Source: Neisseriaceae bacterium (GTDB taxonomy: Bacteria > Pseudomonadota > Gammaproteobacteria > Burkholderiales > Neisseriaceae). From it: a stretch of DNA of 8,761 bases. Location of the stretch: NCBI GenBank assembly GCA_017989485.1, contig JAGNPU010000055.1:1-8761 (forward strand), written 5' to 3'. The notes under the pieces are model-generated. The model saw only the letters and a list, made by a program, of their open reading frames with translations, was not told the DNA's origin and searched no databases. Each line of letters starts with the position of its first letter. Within the stretch, counting starts at the first letter, position 1. Shown here piece after piece: positions 1 to 5,462 of this stretch. A program made the position numbers and the translations under genes.

Positions 1-195
1 CCCATCGGCCGCCATTTTACGGGTATTACATTCTTTCCAAGGGTTTTGAGCGCGGCCAATCACCACCGTGTCGGCATTACGCCATAAAAACAAAACCTTA
101 TGTTGTGGGTCCATTTGGCGGAAAATACACTCTTCCACCGCCAGGTTAAACCAGGGGTCGTAAGAGTCAGAAATCAACAGGCGTACTGGGTTCAT
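1..195 (-). CDS. lplA: Lipoate-protein ligase A, N-terminal part (truncated by window edge)
   Basis: Cytoplasmic enzyme that activates free lipoate with ATP and attaches it to lysines of the E2 subunits of 2-oxoacid dehydrogenases and to the glycine-cleavage H protein. Translating the minus strand from the ATG at 195-193 gives 65 uninterrupted residues beginning [15 protein letters not shown]. They include the stretches [27 protein letters not shown] and NTRKMAADG, which I recognise as the LplA N-terminus and near-identical to E. coli LplA from memory. The frame is still open at base 1, so about four fifths of the protein lies outside the window. The start overlaps the speG stop as ATGA, so the two genes are probably translationally coupled. 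A weak ribosome binding site AAAGG (206-210) lies 10 bases upstream, inside speG. Recognition is firm; completeness cannot be judged. Confidence 0.93.
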   Translation of the reverse strand, partial: MNPVRLLISDSYDPWFNLAVEECIFRQMDPQHKVLFLWRNADTVVIGRAQNPWKECNTRKMAADG

Positions 196-719
196 GGCGT
201 TTTGGCCTTTAAAGCAATGTATTCTTTTTGAAACAAATACATACGGTAGGCATTGTGGTAACGGCCCCAGACGAAAAACTCATCGATGAGCTCCCCTTCG
301 ATTCTGAAACCGGCTTTTTTATAAACGTGTATGGCTTTTTCGTTTTCTACGTCCACAATCAAATACAGTTTGTGCATATTCAGCACCGAAAACGCATAGT
401 CGATGCCGAGCCGTGTGGCTATTTTAGAATAACCATGACCCTGATGCTGTGGGTCTATGATGATTTGAAATTCAGTGCGGCGATGGATGTAGTCAATCTC
501 AACCAGCTCTACCAGCCCTAAAATGGCCTCTTTATTGTAAACAATAAAGCGCCGCTCGGTGCGGTCGTGGATGTGCTTATTGTATAAATCTAACAGTTCA
601 ACATAAGACTCGTAGGCCTCTTCAAACCAGTACGACATAATGTTGGCATTGTTTTTTAAGGTATGAACAAACGCCAAGTCTTCTCTTTCCAACGGCCTTA
701 ACCGAACACCATCACTCAT
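192..719 (-). CDS. speG: Spermidine N(1)-acetyltransferase (GNAT family)
   Basis: Cytoplasmic enzyme that transfers acetyl from acetyl-CoA to spermidine or spermine and so detoxifies excess polyamine. The protein is 175 residues, slightly shorter than E. coli SpeG (about 186), with the difference at both ends. SpeG-typical stretches are [11 protein letters not shown] (5-15), YWFEEAYES (30-38) and [12 protein letters not shown] (47-58), the last two in the region that forms the allosteric polyamine site. Also seen are [19 protein letters not shown] (70-88), the acetyl-CoA loop Q91-x-x-G94-x-G96, [22 protein letters not shown] (117-138) with the likely general-acid Tyr133, and EGELIDEFF. The start at 719 has the site AAAAGGA (728-734) eight bases upstream. 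The gene overlaps downstream lplA by ATGA, an arrangement I do not know as standard for these two functions, so co-transcription looks incidental rather than a pathway link. Confidence 0.95.
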   Translation of the reverse strand: MSDGVRLRPLEREDLAFVHTLKNNANIMSYWFEEAYESYVELLDLYNKHIHDRTERRFIVYNKEAILGLVELVEIDYIHRRTEFQIIIDPQHQGHGYSKIATRLGIDYAFSVLNMHKLYLIVDVENEKAIHVYKKAGFRIEGELIDEFFVWGRYHNAYRMYLFQKEYIALKAKTP

Positions 720-727
720 GGTGGCTA

Positions 728-734
728 TCCTTTT
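728..734 (-). promoter_or_regulatory. Ribosome binding site of speG
   Basis: Read on the minus strand the sequence is AAAAGGA, eight bases before the speG ATG. It supports the chosen start. Confidence 0.7.
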
Positions 735-751
735 GTGTACAAGAAGTCTCT

Positions 752-781
752 ATTATAAAGGGTTTGCTGGCACAAAGCGAA
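752..781 (-). promoter_or_regulatory. Candidate sigma-70 promoter of speG-lplA
   Basis: On the minus strand a perfect -10 hexamer TATAAT (752-757) is preceded at 18 bases by the weak -35-like TTCGCT (776-781), which matches TTGACA at three of six positions. Transcription would start near 745, about 25 bases before the speG start. The -10 is convincing; the -35 is poor, so an activator or an UP element may be needed. A DnaA-box triplet begins about 50 bases further upstream. Confidence 0.55.
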
Positions 782-793
782 AGCAAGGCCGCC

Positions 794-814
794 TATTAAC
801 AACATTAACTTAAT
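794..814. other. AT-rich stretch with TTAAC repeats beside the DnaA-box triplet
   Basis: A 21-base segment with only three G or C bases. It contains TTAAC at 796-800 and 805-809 and TTAAT at 810-814. It lies 18 bases from the first of three phased DnaA-box-like sites. A similar 9-base-spaced pair of GTTAACC occurs at 884-890 and 893-899. It could serve as an unwinding element if the region is an origin, but it is short for that role. Confidence 0.35.
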
Positions 815-832
815 GGCCCCACACGGCGATTT

Positions 833-862
833 TGTGGATAACTGTGGTTAGTTTGTGCATAA
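833..862 (-). promoter_or_regulatory. Three helically phased DnaA-box-like sites
   Basis: Reading the minus strand: TTATCCACA at 833-841 (perfect), CTAACCACA at 843-851 (two mismatches) and TTATGCACA at 854-862 (perfect to TTATNCACA). Start-to-start spacing is 10 and 11 bases, so all three lie on the same face of the helix, as expected for cooperative DnaA binding. Confidence 0.6.
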
Positions 863-893
863 CTATGGCTGCTTAATCGGCAAGTTAACCGAG

Positions 894-915
894 TTAACCA
901 CATTTTCTATCCACA
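894..915 (+). promoter_or_regulatory. Two near-perfect DnaA boxes
   Basis: TTAACCACA (894-902) and CTATCCACA (907-915) each differ from TTATCCACA at one position. They are 13 bases apart start to start and lie 32 bases beyond the phased triplet, on the opposite strand. Confidence 0.45.
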
Positions 916-992
916 GCCTGTTTGGCCCAATCACGGATCAGATCATTGACCAATGACGCCGGAAAAACCAAGCCGTCTGACCAAAATCTGAC

Positions 993-1001
993 TTATCCAC
1001 A
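993..1001 (+). promoter_or_regulatory. Perfect DnaA box
   Basis: Exact TTATCCACA on the plus strand, within the non-coding spacer. Confidence 0.55.
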
Positions 1002-1418
1002 GGGCCAAGATGCCGCCCATGCCTCCATCCGTCACGGCGAACACGGCCTCTATGGCAAGCTTAACCAAGGTCCTCACCCCCGCTTAGCATAGCCGACCGC
1101 ATTCAATACAGCCCTTCAGCAGCCTATTGCCGCCCCCATACACCCGAATGGCCTCACTCAAGGCCATTAATCCGTCTTAATGCTTAAGAAGGGCGCCTAA
1201 GCACCGACCGTGGCAACCACGCCTAGGCCTATGATTAACCCACACGGCTTCTGGCCATGCTGCGTTAAATCCTCATGTAAAAAAAGCGGGCAAGAAACTG
1301 AGTACCTGCCTTTGCGGCCTTATTTCATAGGCTTCTTTGTCTGAGGACATACACCAAAAACCCAAGCAAAAAGAAACAACAAACGCATATCTTGGCCATC
1401 ATGAGGCTTGCTTGGCCT

Positions 1419-1427
1419 TGTGGATAA
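1419..1427 (-). promoter_or_regulatory. Perfect DnaA box
   Basis: Exact TTATCCACA on the minus strand (TGTGGATAA on the plus strand), alone within the spacer. Confidence 0.55.
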
Positions 1428-1558
1428 CCCCATGACCGGCCCTCATCATCGTCCAAAAGGCCACGGTAAAACAACCCTCTAAGAAGTCCCCCATCAGGCC
1501 GACCGCCTGGGCGTCATTTGTGCCTTCGTCATAGTTATTTTGGTGGCATGTTTTTATC

Positions 1559-1620
1559 TTATCCACAATCCGGCTGAATCATCAGCGGTATTCACACAAA
1601 TCATACATAAGTTATCCACA
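1559..1620 (+). promoter_or_regulatory. Pair of perfect DnaA boxes
   Basis: Exact TTATCCACA at 1559-1567 and again at 1612-1620, in the same orientation and 53 bases apart (about five helical turns). A one-mismatch copy, TGATCCACA, follows at 1740-1748. Confidence 0.55.
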
Positions 1621-1815
1621 GGCCTTAGGGGTCGATTGGACCGCCCTCAATCCACCTGTTTTAAGCAATCGCTTAGGCATGAAAGCCTGCGGACCCATTC
1701 ATCAGGACCACTCCTCTCTGCCCGAAGCCCTATTTAATATGATCCACAGCAGGGTGGCCAATCAGCACGTTTGTGTGCGGCGGCTTTGCGCCCCATCTGG
1801 GCAGCCTGCAGCCAC

Positions 1816-1842
1816 AAAAAACGGTCCTATTGATAGGACCGT
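1816..1842 (-). terminator. Rho-independent terminator of the phenol regulator gene
   Basis: Perfect inverted repeat ACGGTCCTAT/ATAGGACCGT (1821-1830 and 1833-1842), which folds as at least a 9-bp stem with a four-base loop. It is flanked by six A residues at 1816-1821, so on the minus strand the hairpin is followed by a U run. It begins 33 bases after the regulator stop codon. All features of an intrinsic terminator are present. Confidence 0.9.
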
Positions 1843-1875
1843 CAGTTTGCGGGGGCAGCGGCTTGGCAGCATTCT

Positions 1876-3576
1876 TTAAATATTGAATTTTTTCATGCGG
1901 TAGGCCAAAGCAGGGCGGGTCAGCCCTAAACGTCGCGCGGCTTCTGAAATATTGTTATTGGCGTCCTTTAGCGCGCCCAAAATCAAGCCCTGCTCTAAAG
2001 CCTCAAGGTTAAGCTCTTGTTGCAGCAGCTGCTTGATTAAACTGCGCTGATGCTCTGGCAGCTTGCCATCGACGGACGCAAGCCTTCCTTCTTGGTCAAA
2101 GCCATTAACATAGGTGGTTTCATCCTGATGGTTGGGGAAAAGATGGGAAGCATCAATGTGCTGGCGCGCCTCCGTCATGATGAGGCCGCGCTCAACCGCA
2201 TGCTCTAACTCACGGATATTACCTGGCCAGTCGTATTGCATCATCAGTTCATTGGCCCTGTCGCTAAACCCCAGCACATTTTTTTGATGCACTTGGGCAT
2301 GCTTGGCCAAAAAATGATTGGCCAAGAGCACAATGTCCTCTTTGCGCTCTGCCAACGAGGGAATCTCAATCGACATCACGTTAAGACGATAATATAAATC
2401 CGCCCGAAAACGCCCGTCTTTCACCGCCTGCACAAGGTCTTCCTTACACGACACCAGCAGGCGTACGTCGATGTCAGTCATGGCGGCCTGGCCTAACCGC
2501 GCCAGCTTTTTCTCTTCCAAAAGCATTAACAGCCGCGTCTGGCCGCGCAACGACAGCGCCAGAATTTCACTGATGTAAATCGTCCCGCCGGCCGCCTGTT
2601 CAATCTTGCCTATACGGGTTTCGGTGACGCCGGGCAGGGCGCCTTTGGCAATCCCAAACAGCTCGGCCTCCACCAAGTCCGGCGGCAAGCAAGCGCAGTT
2701 CACGGTAATAAACGGTTTGTTCGCACGGCTGCTTTGCTTGTGTAAGGCATAGGCAAACGCGCCTTTGCCCACGCCAATGGCCCCCTGCAACAGCACGCTG
2801 ACCTGCGTTTTGCTGGCGCGATCGACTAGGGCGCACACGTCTAAATAAGGCTGGGAGTGGCCAATGGTCAACGACGATTTACGCGGTGCCGATGGCGCCA
2901 CGCTGCTTTGTAAATTGATGAAGTCGGTTCTGAGCGCAAAAATATTTTTCGGCATGCTTTCAGACAGCATGGCCGACTCCATGTCGGTGAGCTCATCCCA
3001 TTCTGCTTCAGGCTTGCCCACAATGGCACAGTGGCTGTGGCCCATGGCCGCGCACTGCTCCTCTTTAAACACGATGGTTTTGCCCATAAAACCACTGCTG
3101 AAACCGCTGGCATAGCCCAATAAAGTCCAACAAACGGGGTCTCTTGAGGGCCCATACTGCTTGAGGTAGTTGCTCACCTCATACGATTCATACCAATTAA
3201 ACCGTCCGAAAAACACGCCGGCAGCAACGTCTATGGTCAGCGCCTGAGGCACCACTTTCACCATGCCGCGTATGGCGTGAAACTGGGGCCCAGCCAAAAA
3301 AACCTGCTCGGCCGTGGCCCAATTGGGCCTAATTTTCTTGGATAACTCGGCATCCTGTAGGCCTATTTGAAAACCAAAACGCATCAGGAAATATTTACTG
3401 CGTTCACGCCCCAATACCGTACTTAAAGACGCTTGAAGCTGCGCCATGACGTTGGCAGACAGCAGCAACATCCGATTCTCAGCCAGCCATATTTTGCCGT
3501 TTTCCTCATCAAACCGAATGGCCTCAATTAAATCCTGGCTTTTCGGCAGGGGAATTTTTTGCTTCATGTTCATCAT
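1876..3576 (-). CDS. dmpR: XylR/DmpR-family phenol-responsive regulator with degenerate AAA+ motifs
   Basis: A 566-residue cytoplasmic regulator of the XylR/DmpR/MopR class, divergent from the hydroxylase genes it should control. The sensor (about 1-205) is intact. It has His100 and Trp128, which match the phenol-contacting residues of MopR/DmpR by position, and Cys149, Glu172, Cys175 and Cys183 at the MopR zinc-site spacing inside the V4R segment GYASGFSSGFMGK. The AAA+ domain (about 235-475) is unusual. Walker A is GAIGVGKG (265-272; family norm GESGxGKE). The sigma-54 contact loop GAFTGA reads GALPGV (312-317). Walker B ends Ser336-Glu337 instead of Asp-Glu. Sensor I reads SCKEDL instead of the usual ATNxDL. 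FRADLYYRL with Arg391 and Arg397, and WPGNIRELE (450-458), are retained. A Fis-type helix-turn-helix ends the protein (NISEAARRLGLTRPALAYRM). The start at 3576 has AGAGGA (3585-3590) at 8 bases. Family assignment is firm; sigma-54 dependence is doubtful. Confidence 0.88.
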   Translation of the reverse strand: MMNMKQKIPLPKSQDLIEAIRFDEENGKIWLAENRMLLLSANVMAQLQASLSTVLGRERSKYFLMRFGFQIGLQDAELSKKIRPNWATAEQVFLAGPQFHAIRGMVKVVPQALTIDVAAGVFFGRFNWYESYEVSNYLKQYGPSRDPVCWTLLGYASGFSSGFMGKTIVFKEEQCAAMGHSHCAIVGKPEAEWDELTDMESAMLSESMPKNIFALRTDFINLQSSVAPSAPRKSSLTIGHSQPYLDVCALVDRASKTQVSVLLQGAIGVGKGAFAYALHKQSSRANKPFITVNCACLPPDLVEAELFGIAKGALPGVTETRIGKIEQAAGGTIYISEILALSLRGQTRLLMLLEEKKLARLGQAAMTDIDVRLLVSCKEDLVQAVKDGRFRADLYYRLNVMSIEIPSLAERKEDIVLLANHFLAKHAQVHQKNVLGFSDRANELMMQYDWPGNIRELEHAVERGLIMTEARQHIDASHLFPNHQDETTYVNGFDQEGRLASVDGKLPEHQRSLIKQLLQQELNLEALEQGLILGALKDANNNISEAARRLGLTRPALAYRMKKFNI

Positions 3577-3584
3577 GATAGGGA

Positions 3585-3590
3585 TCCTCT
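3585..3590 (-). promoter_or_regulatory. Ribosome binding site deciding the regulator start
   Basis: AGAGGA on the minus strand, eight bases from the ATG at 3576. In-frame ATGs at 3573 and 3567 are also possible but would be spaced 11 and 17 bases away, so 3576 is preferred. Confidence 0.65.
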
Positions 3591-3612
3591 TTGTAGCGGT
3601 GTGTTATTTTTT

Positions 3613-3628
3613 TTCATCAAATGGTGAA
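3613..3628. promoter_or_regulatory. Distal XylR/DmpR-type upstream activating site
   Basis: A 16-base inverted repeat TTCATCAAATGGTGAA (7-base arms, one mismatch between arms). It matches 12 of 16 positions of the symmetrical XylR/DmpR site TTGATCAATTGATCAA as I remember it. Its centre is 30 bases from that of the second site, close to the roughly 29-base spacing of the paired sites in the XylR Pu promoter. It ends only 22 bases upstream of the regulator's ribosome binding site, so binding here could also repress the regulator gene. Confidence 0.6.
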
Positions 3629-3642
3629 GCGCGGCGTTTGAC

Positions 3643-3665
3643 TTAATCATTTGATTAAAATCAAA
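3643..3665. promoter_or_regulatory. Proximal XylR/DmpR-type upstream activating site, overlapping double palindrome
   Basis: TTAATCATTTGATTAA (3643-3658) has perfect 7-base arms and matches 13 of 16 positions of TTGATCAATTGATCAA. A second perfect inverted repeat, TTTGATTAAAATCAAA (3650-3665), overlaps it and shares a half-site. The centre of the first repeat is 187 bases from the dmpK start, a distance suited to activation by looping. Confidence 0.65.
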
Positions 3666-3731
3666 GGGGTTTTCGCCTTCACCCATCTTGTTTTTTTCGC
3701 CTAAATGGCATTTTTTATATTTAAAATCAAA
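3655..3731 (+). repeat. Direct repeat of TTAAAATCAAA
   Basis: The 11-mer TTAAAATCAAA occurs at 3655-3665, inside the proximal regulator site, and again at 3721-3731, 66 bases downstream. The second copy lacks the opposing TTTGATT arm, so it would be a single half-site closer to the operon promoter. Confidence 0.5.
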
Positions 3732-3837
3732 CAGATAAATACACCAAGCCGTGTATTTACTTTATCAGACTTTACCATTTTTTCACGCTGACGCAACAAT
3801 AGTGACACATTCTGCACCGGTAGAAGGAGAGATAAAA

Positions 3838-4119
3838 ATGGCCGATTTAAGCCAAGAACAGACGCCCAACTTTACGGACTTACCAAAATTTGTTCGCATC
3901 CGCAGCGAGGCCAATGCACGCTTTATTGAATTTGATTTTGCCATCGGCGACCCCTGCCTGTTTGTGGAATTGGTTTTACCGCCGAGCGCCTTTAAAGCAT
4001 TTTGCGTGCACAACCAGGTCGTGCCCATGAGCCCAGAGCAAATGGCGATGGTGGATGCAGAAGCAGAAAAATGGCGCTATGGCCACAATACCTTGGTCGG
4101 TCATGCACGCCAAACATAA
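3838..4119 (+). CDS. dmpK: Phenol hydroxylase accessory protein DmpK
   Basis: A 93-residue protein, the usual size of DmpK/PhhK/MopK. These small proteins open multicomponent phenol hydroxylase operons. They bind the oxygenase and are thought to act in assembly or iron loading of the active enzyme, being inhibitory in excess and not needed for turnover in vitro. Recognisable stretches are FVRIRSEANARFIEFDFAIGDP (about 17-38), LFVELVLPPSAFKAFC (39-54) and a C-terminal EAEKWRYG. The frame stays open upstream to an ATG at 3751. I chose 3838 because AAGGAG (3824-3829) lies 8 bases before it and because DmpK proteins begin here. First gene of the operon, 32 bases ahead of dmpL. Confidence 0.92.
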   Translation: MADLSQEQTPNFTDLPKFVRIRSEANARFIEFDFAIGDPCLFVELVLPPSAFKAFCVHNQVVPMSPEQMAMVDAEAEKWRYGHNTLVGHARQT

Positions 4120-4151
4120 CCATAATCTTGTGTTTTACGAAGGAGACTGCC

Positions 4152-5165
4152 GTGTCATTAGAAATCAAAACGACGACGATCGAGCCCGTCCGTCACACGT
4201 TTAGCCACATTGCCCGCCGTTTTGGCGACAAACCGGCTACACGCTATCAAGAAGCCACCTATGATGCCCAAGGCACCACCAATTTTCACTATCGCCCTTT
4301 ATGGCGCCCCGATAAATCGCTGAACGATCCTGGCTACACCACCATCACCATGGCGGACTGGTACGCCTTTCGCGACCCGCGCCAGTTTTACTATGGTGCC
4401 TATGTGCAAAGCCGTGCCCGCATGCAGGAGCACGCTGAACACAGCTACGCTTTTTTTGAAAAACGCCAGCTGGCGACGTTTTTATCCCCTGCGCTGACCC
4501 AAACCATTACCCAATGCCTGCTGCCGCTGCGCCACGTCGAGCATACCGCCAATCTGATTCACCTATCCGGATCTGCCTATGGCTATGGTACCGCCATCAC
4601 TCAGGCTTCCTTATTCGCGGGCATGGATAGGCTAGGCATGGCGCAATACCTATCCCGCATCGGCCTATTATTGGACGGCAACAGCGGTACCTCATTGGCC
4701 GAGGCCAAGCAAGCCTGGCTTGAAGATGCTGACTGGCAACCCCTACGTGCCCTGTGCGAAACCTTGTTGGTCACCGACGACTGGTTTGAGCTGCTGCTGG
4801 TTCAATCCCTGTTAATCGACACCTATCTTGACCACATTTTATACAAGGCACTTGAGGTTCAAGCCATTGCCGATGGCGGTCGTGATCTCGCCATGCTGAC
4901 GCAGTTTATGCAAGATTGCCTCAAAGACCTGATGAATTGGGCCGACAGCGCTCTGAAAATTGCCGCCGCCGAAAATGACGCCAACCGCGCCCAACTACAG
5001 CGTTGGCTCAGCACTTGGCAACCCATTGTTGATGCCGCCTTCGTGCCCATCGCCCACAAAACCCTAGGCCAGGCAGCTGACGCTGCCTTAACCGAAGCCC
5101 GTGACCACATCACCCAGCGCGGCCAACGTGCTCAACTCAGCCCTGCGGCTGAGGCAAAGGAATAA
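4152..5165 (+). CDS. dmpL: Phenol hydroxylase oxygenase beta subunit DmpL (P1)
   Basis: A 337-residue beta subunit of the (alpha-beta-gamma)2 phenol hydroxylase oxygenase. It resembles the ferritin-like alpha subunit but is structural and binds no iron; where alpha has the iron-binding DELRH, this protein has PLRHVEHTANL (125-135). Family stretches are RRFGDKPATRYQEATYD (22-38), NFHYRPLW (44-51), DPRQFYYGAYVQSRARMQEH (75-94) and MDRLGMAQYLSRIGLLLDG (158-176). The start is a GTG at 4152. The protein from there (MSLEIKTTT...) aligns with known DmpL N-termini, and AAGGAGA (4140-4146) lies just upstream. An ATG 150 bases earlier would overlap dmpK and add an unrelated arginine-rich leader. Separated from dmpM by two bases. 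Confidence 0.94.
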   Translation: MSLEIKTTTIEPVRHTFSHIARRFGDKPATRYQEATYDAQGTTNFHYRPLWRPDKSLNDPGYTTITMADWYAFRDPRQFYYGAYVQSRARMQEHAEHSYAFFEKRQLATFLSPALTQTITQCLLPLRHVEHTANLIHLSGSAYGYGTAITQASLFAGMDRLGMAQYLSRIGLLLDGNSGTSLAEAKQAWLEDADWQPLRALCETLLVTDDWFELLLVQSLLIDTYLDHILYKALEVQAIADGGRDLAMLTQFMQDCLKDLMNWADSALKIAAAENDANRAQLQRWLSTWQPIVDAAFVPIAHKTLGQAADAALTEARDHITQRGQRAQLSPAAEAKE

Positions 5166-5167
5166 TC

Positions 5168-5440
5168 ATGTCATCCAAAGTGTATTTAGCCCTGCAAGAC
5201 AATGACGCTGCGCGTTACATCGTCGAGGCCATCGAAGTCGAAAACCCTGGCGTGACGGTGATCTACCAGCCCGCCATGATCCGCCTCGAGCGTGCAAACG
5301 AGCTCATCATCAGCCGGGCCAGCGTTGAGGCCGTCACCGGCCAAGACTGGCACATGCAGGAGTTACACCTAAACCTCATTACCCTCGGGGGCAACGTCGA
5401 TGAGGACGATGACCGGATGATTTTGAGCTGGCAACGCTAA
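5168..5440 (+). CDS. dmpM: Phenol hydroxylase effector/coupling protein DmpM (P2)
   Basis: A 90-residue, cofactor-free protein of the MmoB/DmpM family. It binds the oxygenase and is needed for efficient coupling of electron transfer to hydroxylation. The whole protein reads as a typical DmpM: SKVYLALQDNDAARYIVEAIE (about 3-23), NPGVTVIYQPAMIRLERANEL (about 26-46), EAVTGQDWHMQELHLNLITLGGNV and an acidic DEDDDRMILSWQR end. It starts two bases after the dmpL stop, with AAAGG (about 5156-5160) at the end of dmpL serving as ribosome binding site, so dmpL and dmpM are probably coupled. No cysteine is present, in keeping with a protein that carries no metal or flavin. Confidence 0.95.
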   Translation: MSSKVYLALQDNDAARYIVEAIEVENPGVTVIYQPAMIRLERANELIISRASVEAVTGQDWHMQELHLNLITLGGNVDEDDDRMILSWQR

Positions 5441-5462
5441 CCAGCCACAAAGGAGAAACATC

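Larger units (their letters stand above)
720..1815. other. Long non-coding spacer rich in DnaA boxes
   Basis: About 1.1 kb between speG and the terminator of the phenol regulator. The only open frames are short (65-66 codons), overlap each other, lack convincing ribosome binding sites and resemble nothing I know. The stretch holds six perfect TTATNCACA matches, several one-mismatch versions, and small inverted repeats. Those repeats are AATGGCC/GGCCATT with an 8-base loop (1147-1168), CTTAA-TGC-TTAAG (1176-1188) and CGTGG-CAA-CCACG (about 1209-1221). GGCC is very frequent. I see no tRNA, rRNA, transposase remnant or CRISPR array. Confidence 0.7.
3577..3837. promoter_or_regulatory. Divergent control region of regulator and phenol hydroxylase operon
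   Basis: A 261-base AT-rich region between the two transcription units. It holds the paired inverted repeats described separately. I checked every GG dinucleotide on the plus strand and none is followed by GC after 10 bases, so there is no recognisable -24/-12 sigma-54 promoter. No strong sigma-70 promoter stands out either. TTGACT (3638-3643) is a good -35 but has no -10 at the right spacing, and TAAAAT (3722-3727) is a fair -10 without a -35. The promoter of the operon is therefore unassigned. Confidence 0.6.

Noticed and set aside
971..981. GCCGTCTGA, resembling the Neisseria DNA uptake sequence GCCGTCTGAA
   Set aside because: Only one copy, missing the final A, and no other copy or inverted pair in 8.7 kb. 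A genome using this signal would be expected to show more.
1540..1879. Two overlapping plus-strand open frames of 65 and 66 codons in the spacer
   Set aside because: No ribosome binding site, no recognisable protein features, and they run through DnaA boxes and the regulator's terminator.
3706..3721. TGGCA followed by a T run as a -24 element
   Set aside because: The bases at the -12 position are AT instead of GC.
3780..3797. TTTCACGCTGACGCAAC as a sigma-54 promoter
   Set aside because: Lacks the essential GG of the -24 element, and the CAC to GC spacing is one base short.
3803..3816. TGACACATTCTGCA as a sigma-54 promoter
   Set aside because: GA replaces GG and the distance to GC is two bases short; it also lies directly against the dmpK ribosome binding site.
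3751..3837. 29-residue N-terminal extension of dmpK
   Set aside because: No ribosome binding site at 3751, while 3838 has a strong one and gives the family length.
4002..4151. 50-residue N-terminal extension of dmpL from an ATG inside dmpK
   Set aside because: The extension is read out of frame through dmpK, has no family similarity, and the GTG at 4152 has a good ribosome binding site and matches known DmpL starts.
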